A stretch of DNA of 64,000 nucleotides from an uncultured Pelagibacteraceae bacterium (GCA_902599995.1 CACKHN010000005.1:12501-76500); one strand, 5' to 3'; counted from the stretch's first letter, positions 55,392 to 64,000 are shown. The notes: a model not told the origin generated them from the letters alone. Numbers and translations: made by a program.

Positions 55392-56549
55392 ATGCAAAAA
55401 ATCAACGAACTTCAATTAGCTAAAGAGCTAATTAGGTTTCCTTCGGTAACTCCTGTTGATGCAGGTATAATGAGTTTTTTAGAAAAAAAGCTTAAACTAC
55501 TTGGTTTTAAAACTAAAGTACTTGAATTTAGAGAAAAGAACAGCAAACCAGTAAAAAACCTTTACGCAAGACTTGGTAATAAAAGTCCTAACTTTTGTTA
55601 TGCAGGTCATTTAGATGTGGTGCCTGCTGGAAACCTTAAGGACTGGACAGTCAATCCATTTAAACCCTCGATTAAAAAAGGCCATTTAATTGGAAGAGGT
55701 GCAAATGATATGAAAAGCTCAATAGCAGCCTTCGTTGCAGCAATTAGCAATTTTATTGAAAATTACTCTGATTTTAAAGGCTCAATTAGTCTTTTAATTA
55801 CCGGGGACGAAGAAGGTGTCGCTATTAATGGGACGAAAAAAGTTGTGGAGTATTTAAAAAAAAGAAAAGAGAAAATCGATTTTTGTTTAGTAGGTGAGCC
55901 AACTAACCCAAGTAAATTGGGTGAAATGATTAAAATTGGGAGAAGAGGAAGTATGAACGGTAGATTAACTATTACTGGAGTGCAAGGGCACGTAGCTTAT
56001 CCTCATCGAGCAAATAATCCTTCAACAGCACTTGTGCAAATTCTTAAAGAAATAAAAGATATCAAATTTGATAAAGGAACAAAGGATTTTCAAGCAACTA
56101 ACTTGGAAATAACAAAAATAAATATTAATAACACTGCTGATAATGTAATTCCAGGTCTTGCTACAGCTACATTTAATATAAGATTTAATAATAAACACTC
56201 CTCTACTTCCTTGAAGAATATGATAAATAAAGTTATTAAAAAAATATCAGCTAAAAATAAATCTAAATATAAAATTGAATATAGTGTATCTGGAGAAGCT
56301 TTTTTAACAAATCCTAATAAAACAACTTTTATGATACAAGATATAATTGAGGAAATAACAAAAATTAAACCTAAACTTTCAACAACAGGAGGAACTTCAG
56401 ATGCAAGGTTTATTAGGAAAATTGCACCTTGTTTAGAATTTGGGTTAGTTGGTAAAACAATGCATAAAGTAGATGAAGCAGTTTCACTGTCAGATTTAAA
56501 AAGGTTGACCTTAATTTATTCAAATATATTGAAAAACTATTTTAAGTGA
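55392..56549 (+). CDS. dapE: Succinyl-diaminopimelate desuccinylase
   Basis: Zn metallopeptidase of the M20 family, the succinyl-DAP step. It is 385 aa. The metal motifs are seen in AGHLDVVPAG (His/Asp, near residues 71-80), GRGANDMKSS (near 100-109) and GDEEG (near 135-139). The GTSDARF segment is near 338. Its TGA overlaps the GTG start of the next gene. Confidence 0.96.
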   Translation: MQKINELQLAKELIRFPSVTPVDAGIMSFLEKKLKLLGFKTKVLEFREKNSKPVKNLYARLGNKSPNFCYAGHLDVVPAGNLKDWTVNPFKPSIKKGHLIGRGANDMKSSIAAFVAAISNFIENYSDFKGSISLLITGDEEGVAINGTKKVVEYLKKRKEKIDFCLVGEPTNPSKLGEMIKIGRRGSMNGRLTITGVQGHVAYPHRANNPSTALVQILKEIKDIKFDKGTKDFQATNLEITKININNTADNVIPGLATATFNIRFNNKHSSTSLKNMINKVIKKISAKNKSKYKIEYSVSGEAFLTNPNKTTFMIQDIIEEITKIKPKLSTTGGTSDARFIRKIAPCLEFGLVGKTMHKVDEAVSLSDLKRLTLIYSNILKNYFK

Positions 56550-57475
56550 AAACAGGGTTAATTACATCAGATACATATCAAAATCACAATACTGGGGGTG
56601 GACATCCTGAAAAAATTGATAGAGTTACTGCTGTAATAAATAATTTTAAAAAAATAGACAACAAAAAACTAATTTGGAAGAAACCGAATAAATTTGAGAA
56701 TTCTTATTTAATTAAAACTCACACCTCAAATTATATAGATCAAGTAAATAAATCTTTTCCAAAAAAAGGTTATAATTTTCTTGATGGCGACACCGTAGTT
56801 TCTCCTGGTAGTAAAGATGCTTCTAGGGATGCTGTAGGTTCAATTATTACTGCAATTGATGGGTTGCAGAATAAAGAGTTTAAAAATGCATTTTGTGCAG
56901 TAAGACCACCCGGACACCATGCGGAAAAAGAAAAAGCGATGGGTTTTTGTATCTTCAATAATGTTGCTGTTGGAGCAAATTACTTAATCGAAAAATATAA
57001 ATATAATAAAATAGCAATTATTGATTTTGATGTTCACCATGGAAATGGTACTCAAGACATTTTTTATGATAACGAAAAAGTTTTATTTATTTCTACTCAT
57101 CAATATCCTTACTATCCAGGTTCTGGCTCTGAAAAAGAAAAAGGTAATTTTAATAACGTATTAAATATCCCTCTTGAAGCTGGAACATCTGCAGAAAAGT
57201 ATCTAAACGCTTACGAAAATGTTCTAAATAAAGTGAGAGAGTTTAAGCCTGAATTCTTGTTATTTTCTGCAGGTTTTGATGCACACATTGATGATCCTTT
57301 GGCCCAACTGCAGCTTAGTTCTGAGGATTTTTATAAAATTACTAAAAGAACATTGGAGATCTCAAAACCATTTTGTAATGGAAAGGTTGTATCAATACTT
57401 GAGGGTGGATATGATCTTAAAGCTTTACAAGAAAGTACCAAGAGACATGTTGATGCTCTCATAGAATTTAATTGA
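56546..57475 (+). CDS. Histone deacetylase family protein (class II-like, acetylpolyamine amidohydrolase type)
   Basis: 309-aa Zn-dependent amidohydrolase. The start is GTG (56546), overlapping dapE by 4 bp. Active-site features: RPPGHHAEKEKAMGFC (about residues 117-132, tandem His), DFDVHHGNGTQDIF (about 157-170, with Asp and His zinc ligands) and the AGFDAHIDDPLA segment near 245. Bacterial members deacetylate polyamines or other small molecules as well as proteins. It is followed 32 bp later by a SET-domain protein. Confidence 0.9.
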   Translation: MKTGLITSDTYQNHNTGGGHPEKIDRVTAVINNFKKIDNKKLIWKKPNKFENSYLIKTHTSNYIDQVNKSFPKKGYNFLDGDTVVSPGSKDASRDAVGSIITAIDGLQNKEFKNAFCAVRPPGHHAEKEKAMGFCIFNNVAVGANYLIEKYKYNKIAIIDFDVHHGNGTQDIFYDNEKVLFISTHQYPYYPGSGSEKEKGNFNNVLNIPLEAGTSAEKYLNAYENVLNKVREFKPEFLLFSAGFDAHIDDPLAQLQLSSEDFYKITKRTLEISKPFCNGKVVSILEGGYDLKALQESTKRHVDALIEFN

Positions 57476-57507
57476 TAATTAAACATAACTGTCTAAACAC
57501 ACTCTAA

Positions 57508-57978
57508 ATGAAACTGTACAGAATTAAAAAGTCAGCTATAGATAAAAAAGGAAGAGGACTTTACGCAACAAAAGATATTAAAGCTGGAACTAAAGTAATT
57601 GATTACATCGGTAAATTAATTACGAAAAAACAAACTGAAGAGTCTGATAAATATGACAATGGTAAACCCATTTATTTATTTACTATAAATAAAAGATACG
57701 ATCTTGATGGAGATTTTCCATGGAATACTGCAGGTTTAATCAATCATTCGTGTGATAACAACTGTGACTATGATGGTAAGGGACTAAAAATTTGGGTTAA
57801 AGCAATAAGAGATATTAAAAAGGGTGAGGAATTTACCTGTGATTATGGATTTGGTTATGATGAAAATTACAAACAATTTCCATGTAAATGCAAATCTAAA
57901 AATTGTTGTGGCTATATAGTAAGAGCTGAGTCTAGATGGAGAATTAATAAAAAGTTTGCAATGAGCAACAAAAATTAA
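57508..57978 (+). CDS. SET domain-containing protein (putative lysine methyltransferase)
   Basis: 156-aa protein made almost entirely of a SET domain. GRGLYATKDIKAG at the N terminus, the NHSC pseudoknot motif (AGLINHSCDNNC, near residues 74-85), GEEFTCDYGF and a short post-SET Cys cluster (CKCKSKNCCGY, near 130-140) with three to four Zn-binding cysteines are present. The target protein is unknown in bacteria; ribosomal or nucleoid proteins are candidates (inference). It converges on truA with a 4-bp overlap. Confidence 0.9.
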   Translation: MKLYRIKKSAIDKKGRGLYATKDIKAGTKVIDYIGKLITKKQTEESDKYDNGKPIYLFTINKRYDLDGDFPWNTAGLINHSCDNNCDYDGKGLKIWVKAIRDIKKGEEFTCDYGFGYDENYKQFPCKCKSKNCCGYIVRAESRWRINKKFAMSNKN

Positions 57979-58715
57979 TAAATAACTCTATATAAAAAAA
58001 GCCCTTCGGGTGGTGCTGGTGGAGCACACAGTACTCTTTTTTTAGATTTAAATACTTTGTCAAAAGTTTTTAGATCCCATTTCTTCTCACCCAAATATTT
58101 TAGACAACCTACCATCGATCTTACTTGCTGTTGTAAAAATGATTGTGACTTAAATTCTATTTCAATTTTATTTTTTAACGTTCTTATTTTGATTGATTTA
58201 ATTGTTCTGATTGGACTTTTAGCATGACAACTTGATGATCTATAGGTTGAGTAGTCATTCGTTCCCAATAATTTTTTTGCTCCTTTTCTCATTAAATCGA
58301 CATCTAGTATTTTCCTCACGTGCCACCCTCTTCCATTTTCAATTACAGGAGCACTTATTTGATTAAAAATTATATATCTATAAATTCTTTGTTTAGCAGA
58401 AAATCGTGAATGAAATTTTTCACTTCTTTTTTTAATTTGAGTAATTGCTATACCTTTATTATTAAGAAAATGATTAATTGATTTTAAAAATTTTGTTAAA
58501 TCTAAAATTTTTTTTTGACAATCAAAGTGAGCTGACTGGGCATGAGCATGTACACCTGCATCTGTTCTGCCAGATCCATTTAGAATTATTTTTTCTTTTA
58601 AAAGTTTTGATAAATGTTGTTGAATTAATCCTTGAATAGTAGAGCCTTTTTTTTGAATCTGCCAACCTCTAAAACTCGTTCCAACATATTCAACAAGAAC
58701 TTGATACCTAGCCAT
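57975..58715 (-). CDS. truA: tRNA pseudouridine(38-40) synthase TruA
   Basis: Modifies anticodon-stem uridines 38-40. It is 246 aa. The catalytic Asp is in SGRTDAGVHAHAQ (about residues 48-60) and the second conserved repeat block with RSMVGCLKYLG is near 203. It is the last gene of def-fmt-truA, a tight minus-strand cluster starting the next base after fmt. Confidence 0.95.
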   Translation of the reverse strand: MARYQVLVEYVGTSFRGWQIQKKGSTIQGLIQQHLSKLLKEKIILNGSGRTDAGVHAHAQSAHFDCQKKILDLTKFLKSINHFLNNKGIAITQIKKRSEKFHSRFSAKQRIYRYIIFNQISAPVIENGRGWHVRKILDVDLMRKGAKKLLGTNDYSTYRSSSCHAKSPIRTIKSIKIRTLKNKIEIEFKSQSFLQQQVRSMVGCLKYLGEKKWDLKTFDKVFKSKKRVLCAPPAPPEGLFLYRVIY

Positions 58716-59639
58716 TTAAATCTGATGGCCTTTTCTAATTCTTGAACCAAGCATAAATTCACCAATATTTTGAGGCCTTTTTCCTTGTCTTTGTATCTCC
58801 GTGACTTTAATTGATTTCTTATCACCACAAGCAATTTCTAAATAATCGTTAAGAACCTCTCCCGGACTTCCAATCCCATTGCTGATTTCTCCTTTTAAAA
58901 TTTTATATCTCTCACCACTTGATATAAAAAAAGCACCTGGGACCGGAGATAAACCATTTATTTTGCCTATAATATTTTCAGCTTTTTTTGTCCAATCAAT
59001 TAAACCTTCTGACTTTTTAATTTTTGGAGCATAAGTTGCTTTTGAATGATCTTGATCCTCAAAAATTGCTTTATCCTCAAAAATTTCATCAATATTATCT
59101 AAAATTTTATCTGCAGCTAAAAAAGATAATTTTTCACTTATGTCAGCAGAATTTAAATTATTCTCTATATTTATTTTATAGGTATTACAAACTGGACCTG
59201 AGTCTAATTTCTCTTGTATTTTCATAATACTTACACCAGTTTCTTTATCTAAATTCATTACAGCTCTTTGTATAGGTGCCGCTCCTCTCCATTTAGGTAG
59301 AATAGATGCATGTATGTTTATAAATCCTTTTTTTGTTAAACTTAAAAATTCTTTAGGTATAATTTGTCCATATGCTACAACAATTGCCAGATCTGCATCT
59401 ACCAATTTAAAAAATTCATATTCTTCTTTATTTTCTTTTAAAGTTGATGGTGCCCTGTAGTCTAAATTTAAAGTTTCAGAAATTCCTTGAATAGGAGATT
59501 TGTTAATTTTTTGTCCACGATGTGATTTTTGTGGAGGCTGAGTATAAACACATACTACAGGATATCCATTTTGATAAAGAGATTTCAAAATTGGTACAGC
59601 GAACATGGGGGTACCCATAAAAATTATTTTTTTTGCCAT
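58716..59639 (-). CDS. fmt: Methionyl-tRNA formyltransferase
   Basis: Formylates initiator Met-tRNA. It is 307 aa. The 10-formyl-THF-binding and catalytic segment NIHASILPKWRGAAPIQRA (about residues 108-126, Asn/His) and the HATLAP-like ATYAPKIKKSEG near 208 are typical, as is a C-terminal OB-like domain. It is 3 bp downstream of def, its functional partner. Confidence 0.96.
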   Translation of the reverse strand: MAKKIIFMGTPMFAVPILKSLYQNGYPVVCVYTQPPQKSHRGQKINKSPIQGISETLNLDYRAPSTLKENKEEYEFFKLVDADLAIVVAYGQIIPKEFLSLTKKGFINIHASILPKWRGAAPIQRAVMNLDKETGVSIMKIQEKLDSGPVCNTYKINIENNLNSADISEKLSFLAADKILDNIDEIFEDKAIFEDQDHSKATYAPKIKKSEGLIDWTKKAENIIGKINGLSPVPGAFFISSGERYKILKGEISNGIGSPGEVLNDYLEIACGDKKSIKVTEIQRQGKRPQNIGEFMLGSRIRKGHQI

Positions 59640-59642
59640 TGA

Positions 59643-60161
59643 TTAAACTTCAGCTGTACTGGATTTTAATTTTGATAATTTTTTAATTATCATTGATCTT
59701 TTTAATTTCGAGAGATAATCGATAAATAATATACCTTCTAAGTGATCCATTTCATGTTGAATGCATGTAGCAAGTAAACCTTCAGCTTTCAGCAATTTTT
59801 TTTGTCCATTATAATCTAAATACTCTACCTCACATTTACTTGGTCTATCTATCTCTGCAAATTGATTTGGAACTGAAAGGCATCCTTCTTCATAGGTTGC
59901 TTTTAAAGTATCTTTATTTTTAATTACAGGATTTACAAAATATCTTGGTTCTTTTTTGTTTTCTTCCTTGCAAATATCCATGACAATAATCCTTTGAGGT
60001 ATTCCAACTTGTATTGCAGCAAGACCAATTCCGTTGGCAGCATACATAGTCTCCAACATATCTCGCATTAATTTCTGCTCATCTTTTCCAACATTGCTTA
60101 CTGGTTTTGAAACTTGTCTGAGCAGTTTATTAGGTTCTGTAATTATAGTTCTTATGGCCAT
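59643..60161 (-). CDS. def: Peptide deformylase
   Basis: Removes the formyl group from nascent proteins. It is 172 aa, type 1B-like bacterial. All three motifs are visible: GIGLAAIQVG (about residues 45-54), EEGCLSVP (about 91-98, the metal Cys) and QHEMDHLEGILFID (about 133-146, HExxH). It starts the def-fmt-truA cluster. Confidence 0.97.
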   Translation of the reverse strand: MAIRTIITEPNKLLRQVSKPVSNVGKDEQKLMRDMLETMYAANGIGLAAIQVGIPQRIIVMDICKEENKKEPRYFVNPVIKNKDTLKATYEEGCLSVPNQFAEIDRPSKCEVEYLDYNGQKKLLKAEGLLATCIQHEMDHLEGILFIDYLSKLKRSMIIKKLSKLKSSTAEV

Positions 60162-60186
60162 GTTTAGTTTTATTTTATTATAAATT

Positions 60187-61950
60187 TTATACTTTTAAAG
60201 GCAGAACTTTTAACAAAAGTTTATTTCTAATTAAATCAACATTAAGTTGATTGAGTGTGTTGATAATAAAATAAACCGTATCTTCGTCTAGATTTTCTAT
60301 TTTTTCTGGACCTATGACCTCAATAACCCTAAGCAATGCTGCACCAATTTCATTATTTTCAATCATCAACTGAATATCTACTGGCATTTCTGATTCTTTA
60401 ATTTCATACAAACTGTCATATTTTTTTGAAATTTTAATTCCATCAGATTTTAGTGCTTCAAGAAAAATAATATCCTTTTTAGATAAAAAATATTTTTTGT
60501 CTTTTTTGATTTTCTTAAGAAATTTTTCAAGATCTTCCTCAATCTTGGATCTAGCATAGTCCCCATTAAAATAATTTACTAATTTAGATTGATGCAAGAT
60601 TTTATTGTTATATTTAATTTTTTTATTGATTACTTGGTCAGTTTTAGAATAATTATTATAAAATGTTGTATAATTTGAAGGTACATCTTCTTCTGAAATT
60701 TGATTTAAAAAACGTTTTAATTCTTCATCAAAGGCATCACCAATTCCATCTTTATCGAATGTATCTTTTAAAGTTTGCATCAAGTCTAACTTTAAATTTG
60801 GCTCATCTGTTAAAAGAGCTCGTTGGTATAATAGTGCTCTACCCTCTATTGGGGATAAGGATTTATATATTTCTTGAGCATTTAAAAACTGATTAATAGT
60901 AAATTGAAATTTTTTATAAAATTCAAATAAATCTTTTTCTGAATAATTTTTGTCATGAACTGCTTTTTCAATGATAGAAATTTTATCAATATCAGTAATT
61001 TCTATATCTTTAATATTAAAAAGAAGATTTGATGCAGATAAATACTGCCAAATAAAATTTGGAGTATCTGAATTTGGTTCAAAAGAAAATTCAGGATTAG
61101 TTCTATGTGCTAAATGAAAATCTAAAATAGATTTTTCAGAAACCGATTTGTCTGCTTCCTGTACATACCCAAATAAGTAACTTATTTTATTCTCATAATA
61201 ATCGTCTTGAAAACCAAGTTCTTTTTTTAAATCTAAAATTAATTGAGCCTCTTCATTTTTGCCATAATTAATTAAACAGTATAAATTAAATTTGGACAAA
61301 TAGTCATCCTCGATTGGTTTAGTAATATTAGAAAATATTTCACATGATTTTTTTATATTTGATTTAGATAGATAAGTGTCTACTAAAAACCTAGTTAGCT
61401 CAGGGTGTAAGTTAATACTCTGATTATTTATCAAATATTCTTCTATTAGTTCTAAGTTAGAGTTTTTAATTAACCAATCAGATTTAAATTTCAAAAACTC
61501 TTGCTCACTTATATTTTGATTTGGATAGTAAGCATTAGTTAGCATAGAAATATTCATTATTTCTGAGGCATCTTGTGAAAGGTTATATTTGTTAATATTT
61601 TCAAAAAGACTTTTTAACTTTGAGCCATCAGAATTTAACCACATATCTATACTAAGACCGTATTCTTCGGGATCGTATAATCCTACAATTTTAATTTCTT
61701 TTGACACAACATCTTGATCAAGTTTAATTGAATCAATTTTTTTGTTTGATTGCATTTCGTAAACACTGCTTCTAGAATTAATACTTTGATCTTGATCAAC
61801 AATATTGGTTTCTTCGATAATGTCTGACTCTTTTTTTTCTAAATTCCAGATATCAACTGGTTTATCTTCTGCGAACATATTTATAGGTAAAAATAAATAA
61901 ATTATTAAAATTGAAAAATATTTCTTATTTAACAATTTTAAAATTTTCAT
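60187..61950 (-). CDS. Large exported protein of unknown function (587 aa)
   Basis: No family recognised. An N-terminal Sec-type signal (about residues 9-28, basic then hydrophobic, ending FAEDKP-like) suggests export to the periplasm. The rest is acidic and Asn/Lys/Leu-rich, with predicted helices and repeated short leucine-spaced motifs (for example near 140-300) reminiscent of TPR/helical-repeat adaptors. It has no obvious enzyme motif. It overlaps the adjacent 60-aa membrane gene by 26 bp and lies between def and aroK, so a cell-envelope role is plausible but unproven. Confidence 0.75.
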   Translation of the reverse strand: MKILKLLNKKYFSILIIYLFLPINMFAEDKPVDIWNLEKKESDIIEETNIVDQDQSINSRSSVYEMQSNKKIDSIKLDQDVVSKEIKIVGLYDPEEYGLSIDMWLNSDGSKLKSLFENINKYNLSQDASEIMNISMLTNAYYPNQNISEQEFLKFKSDWLIKNSNLELIEEYLINNQSINLHPELTRFLVDTYLSKSNIKKSCEIFSNITKPIEDDYLSKFNLYCLINYGKNEEAQLILDLKKELGFQDDYYENKISYLFGYVQEADKSVSEKSILDFHLAHRTNPEFSFEPNSDTPNFIWQYLSASNLLFNIKDIEITDIDKISIIEKAVHDKNYSEKDLFEFYKKFQFTINQFLNAQEIYKSLSPIEGRALLYQRALLTDEPNLKLDLMQTLKDTFDKDGIGDAFDEELKRFLNQISEEDVPSNYTTFYNNYSKTDQVINKKIKYNNKILHQSKLVNYFNGDYARSKIEEDLEKFLKKIKKDKKYFLSKKDIIFLEALKSDGIKISKKYDSLYEIKESEMPVDIQLMIENNEIGAALLRVIEVIGPEKIENLDEDTVYFIINTLNQLNVDLIRNKLLLKVLPLKV

Positions 61951-62107
61951 TTGGAATAATTTTTTCTATATTTTTTTTGGGCGCAGGAAAATGTAATGAG
62001 TTTATAAAAAATACAATTCCAACAACAACTACCACTCCAAGGGTTAATTTAATTACTATTCCTGCAATACTAGCCTTGCCTGAACTTGTGTTTTTAGTTA
62101 ATTGCAT
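61925..62107 (-). CDS. Small membrane protein (60 aa), unknown function
   Basis: MQLTKNTSSGKASIAGIV begins a hydrophilic N terminus, followed by one strongly hydrophobic helix (about residues 14-36) and a charged tail. It overlaps the 587-aa gene by 26 bp, suggesting coupled translation. The region is also open on the plus strand, but that ORF lacks a hydrophobic pattern consistent with a gene. A conserved small protein is likely; no family recognised. Confidence 0.6.
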   Translation of the reverse strand: MQLTKNTSSGKASIAGIVIKLTLGVVVVVGIVFFINSLHFPAPKKNIEKIIPNENFKIVK

Positions 62108-62164
62108 ATAAATTTAGATAATTTCAAATTAAGACATATTTGTGTTTTTTCAATAAAGAAACTT

Positions 62165-62677
62165 ATGAAATCAAAAGAAAATCTAGTATTTTTAGGAATG
62201 ATGGGATCCGGAAAGAGTTCTATAGGATTGCTTGTTGCAAAAAAACTAAAATTAAATTTTATTGATATTGATAATGAGATCGAAAAGAAGTTAGGGATTT
62301 CAATAAGCAAAATTTTTGAGTACAAAGGTGAAAGTTTTTTTAGAAAAGTTGAAGAACAAGTAACACTAAAAAAGTTAAAAATTCATTCCTCTGTAATTTC
62401 TCTTGGAGGTGGAGCTTTCATGAATGAGAATATCAGAAAAGAAATTTTAAAAAGTCATTTATCTTTTTGGTTATATTGGAATAATAATATTTTATTGGGA
62501 AGAATAAAAAATAGTAATAAGAGACCCCTCGCAGTAAACTCATCTGATGATCAAATAATTGATTTAATTGAGGAGCGTTCGAAAGTTTATACAAAAGCTT
62601 TATTTAAAATTAAATGTGATAACTTAACTAAAAATGAAGTAGTTAATAAAATAATTAAAATTTATGAATCAAATTAA
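62165..62677 (+). CDS. aroK: Shikimate kinase
   Basis: Phosphorylates shikimate with ATP. I choose the ATG at 62165 (MKSKENLVFLG; 170 aa) over an in-frame ATG at 62102. Walker A GMMGSGKSS (about residues 11-19), the shikimate-binding DIDNEIEKKLG (near 34-44), the SLGGGAFM motif (near 80) and the RPLAV lid region are intact. It overlaps aroB by 14 bp; the pair is a classic operon. Confidence 0.95.
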   Translation: MKSKENLVFLGMMGSGKSSIGLLVAKKLKLNFIDIDNEIEKKLGISISKIFEYKGESFFRKVEEQVTLKKLKIHSSVISLGGGAFMNENIRKEILKSHLSFWLYWNNNILLGRIKNSNKRPLAVNSSDDQIIDLIEERSKVYTKALFKIKCDNLTKNEVVNKIIKIYESN

Positions 62678-63770
62678 ATTAAATATAGAAACACAGACAC
62701 AGAAATATCCTATCTATATTGGAAAAAAATTATCTGCAAATATTTCTAAAATTATAAAATCTAACTCAATTAATTTTAGCAGATGTCTTTTAGTTGTAGA
62801 TAGTAACGTTCCTAAAAAATTTGTTTCTATTATTAAAAAATCTTTAAAAAATAAAATGAGTTATATCCATTATTTTAAAGCCAATGAATTAAACAAGAAT
62901 ATGAATAGTATAAACGAAATTTTAGATATTTTGTTAAATAAAAATTTTTCCAGAGATGACTGTTTGATATCTGTTGGAGGAGGAATTACAGGAGATATAA
63001 GTGGTTTTTCTGCAAGTCTTTTTAAAAGAGGACTTAAGTTTATAAACATACCAACTACTCTTTTGTCCCAAGTTGACTCATCAATTGGTGGAAAGACTGG
63101 GGTAAATACTAAGTATGGTAAAAATCTAGTTGGAAGTTTTTATCAGCCCAATCTTGTTATTTCTGATACTGAATTTTTAAAAACATTACCTAAGAGAGAG
63201 ATAATTTGTGGATATGGAGAAATTTTAAAGCATTCAATTATTGGGAATAAAAAATTTTATAATTTTTTAAATAACCATAAAAATAAAGTTTTAAAACTTA
63301 ATTCTCCGTTTATTGAAAAGGCTATTTATGAAAGTTGTAAAATTAAAAAGGCTGTAGTTGAAAAAGATGAAAAAGAAAAGGGTTTAAGAAAAATTTTAAA
63401 TTTTGGTCATTCGTTTGCACATGCTTATGAGGCGACATTAGGATTTAGCAAAAAGTTAAATCATGGAGAGTCTGTGATACTTGGAATGAAAACTGCACTA
63501 AATTTTAGTCTTAAGACAAAATTTATGAATAAAAGCGAGTATTATTCCATTATAGATCATATCGATAATTCTAATTTACCATCCTCAGTAAGTAAATTTT
63601 TTAGTCCAAAAGATGTAAACAAAATTTTAAGTTTTATGGCAAAAGATAAAAAAAATAGATCAAATAATATAAATTTAGTCTTACTCAAAAAAATTGGATC
63701 ACCAATAATTAATAAAGAATATTCTAAAAAAAAAATAGGTTTGTTTTTAAAAATTTTTTTACGAAATTAA
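62664..63770 (+). CDS. aroB: 3-dehydroquinate synthase
   Basis: Second shikimate-pathway step, converting DAHP to 3-dehydroquinate with NAD and a metal ion. It is 368 aa. SVGGGITGDISGFSAS (about residues 96-111), FINIPTTLLSQVDSSIGGKTG and the FGHSFAHAYE metal-ligand helix (near 246) are conserved. It converges on the BolA gene with a 12-bp overlap. Confidence 0.96.
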   Translation: MNQIKLNIETQTQKYPIYIGKKLSANISKIIKSNSINFSRCLLVVDSNVPKKFVSIIKKSLKNKMSYIHYFKANELNKNMNSINEILDILLNKNFSRDDCLISVGGGITGDISGFSASLFKRGLKFINIPTTLLSQVDSSIGGKTGVNTKYGKNLVGSFYQPNLVISDTEFLKTLPKREIICGYGEILKHSIIGNKKFYNFLNNHKNKVLKLNSPFIEKAIYESCKIKKAVVEKDEKEKGLRKILNFGHSFAHAYEATLGFSKKLNHGESVILGMKTALNFSLKTKFMNKSEYYSIIDHIDNSNLPSSVSKFFSPKDVNKILSFMAKDKKNRSNNINLVLLKKIGSPIINKEYSKKKIGLFLKIFLRN

Positions 63771-64000
63771 GATTTGTATTGAGTGAATAGATTCTTTCAT
63801 CTCCTTATCTAAAATTTTATAAATCTTCTTATTACTTTCAATCTTATTCATGTTCTTGAGTTCATCTGAAACTAAACTTATTTTCAAATGAAATTTACCT
63901 TCTTGATTGCCGGCATGATTTTTATGAAGAAAAGATTTGTCCTCAATTTTAATATTTTCAATATTTATCTGCTTATCTAATTTTTTTTTTACAATTGCAA
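63759..64000 (-). CDS. BolA family protein (N terminus beyond window)
   Basis: Only the C-terminal ~80 residues are in the window; the stop is at 63759-63761. The BolA core is visible: KIEDKSFLHKNHAGNQEGKFHLKISLVSDEL in part, with the conserved His in the HKNHAG loop. The stop overlaps the end of aroB. BolA/IbaG proteins bind Fe-S clusters with monothiol glutaredoxins, which may lie outside the window. Confidence 0.85.
   Translation of the reverse strand, partial: AIVKKKLDKQINIENIKIEDKSFLHKNHAGNQEGKFHLKISLVSDELKNMNKIESNKKIYKILDKEMKESIHSIQILIS

Noticed and set aside
61911..62111. 66-aa plus-strand ORF opposite the small membrane gene
   Set aside because: It overlaps the starts of two minus-strand genes and lies across the divergent promoter region; the minus frame has the better membrane-helix pattern and coupling.
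62102..62164. Extended shikimate kinase start at 62102
   Set aside because: The extra 21 residues have no match to the family, which starts near the Walker-A loop; the ATG at 62165 is better placed.

Overview
The window is a stretch of chromosome from a SAR11-type alphaproteobacterium (Pelagibacterales, 'Candidatus Pelagibacter'-like). The evidence is: (i) an AT-rich sequence with Lys/Asn/Ile-rich proteins; (ii) a 16S rRNA 5' portion whose 806R-primer region carries the G at position 291 that is a known SAR11 mismatch; (iii) a tandem glycine riboswitch directly in front of malate synthase, a published SAR11 arrangement; (iv) many alphaproteobacterial gene neighbourhoods (ffs-dnaX-ybaB-recR, aroA-cmk-rpsA-ihfB, murA-DUF2948-hisD-infA, rpmH-rnpA-yidD-yidC-argB-dapD-dapE, aroB-aroK); and (v) extreme packing, with 1-50 bp overlaps and almost no spacers. 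Assignment below order level is inference.

Layout. 1-1,036 is the 5' two thirds of a 16S rRNA gene on the minus strand (cut by the window edge), with its leader and a likely promoter up to about 1,370. 1.4-13.7 kb holds an M23 peptidase, a minus-strand run DUF4167-prmC-prfA-ispG-lysC, then ubiG, a DUF1178 protein, argJ, secA and accA. 13.75-16.1 kb is the glycine riboswitch and malate synthase G. 16.1-20.4 kb (minus) is recR-ybaB-dnaX, the SRP RNA, pheA and kdsB. 20.4-25.4 kb holds a membrane-anchored cytochrome c, argF-argD, gcrA, an NDUFA9-like reductase and a short RNase D. 25.4-37.2 kb is a long plus-strand series: kdsD-lptC-lptB, aroA-cmk-rpsA-ihfB-type gene, pyrF-trpF-trpB-trpA-accD-folC. 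37.2-40.8 kb (minus) is trxA and a small nuclease cluster (exonuclease I, an MGME1/phage-like RecB-family exonuclease, RmuC). 41.0-49.3 kb (minus) is hisG-sulfotransferase-hisZ-hisS-tRNA-His, a cold-shock gene, tRNA-Phe, infA-hisD-DUF2948-murA-dcd. 49.4-50.5 kb has small ORFs, tRNA-Thr and a DedA/TVP38-like membrane protein. 50.6-58.0 kb (plus) is rpmH-rnpA-yidD-yidC-argB-pyrimidine nucleotidase-dapD-dapE, an HDAC-family deacetylase and a SET protein. 58.0-62.1 kb (minus) is truA-fmt-def, a large exported protein of unknown function and a small membrane protein. 62.1-63.8 kb (plus) is aroK-aroB, and a BolA gene runs off the right edge on the minus strand.

Functionally this is core housekeeping: arginine (argJ, argF, argD, argB), lysine/DAP (lysC, dapD, dapE), histidine (hisG, hisZ, hisD), tryptophan and shikimate (aroA, aroB, aroK, pheA, trpF, trpB, trpA) biosynthesis, the acetyl-CoA carboxylase carboxyltransferase (accA, accD), Kdo/LPS export, translation, secretion and membrane insertion. 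No mobile element, prophage, CRISPR array or defence island was seen.

The second-look items are mostly departures from family norms inside housekeeping genes. They include a very divergent TrpB, a cytidylate kinase without the P-loop lysine, AccA with a hydrophobic C-terminal tail and AccD with an altered zinc motif. Others are a sulfotransferase translationally embedded between hisZ and hisG, an adjacent deacetylase/SET pair, a locus lacking lptA, tRNA-Thr and tRNA-Phe with non-canonical T-loops, and an inverted-repeat-rich spacer between the cold-shock gene and tRNA-His.
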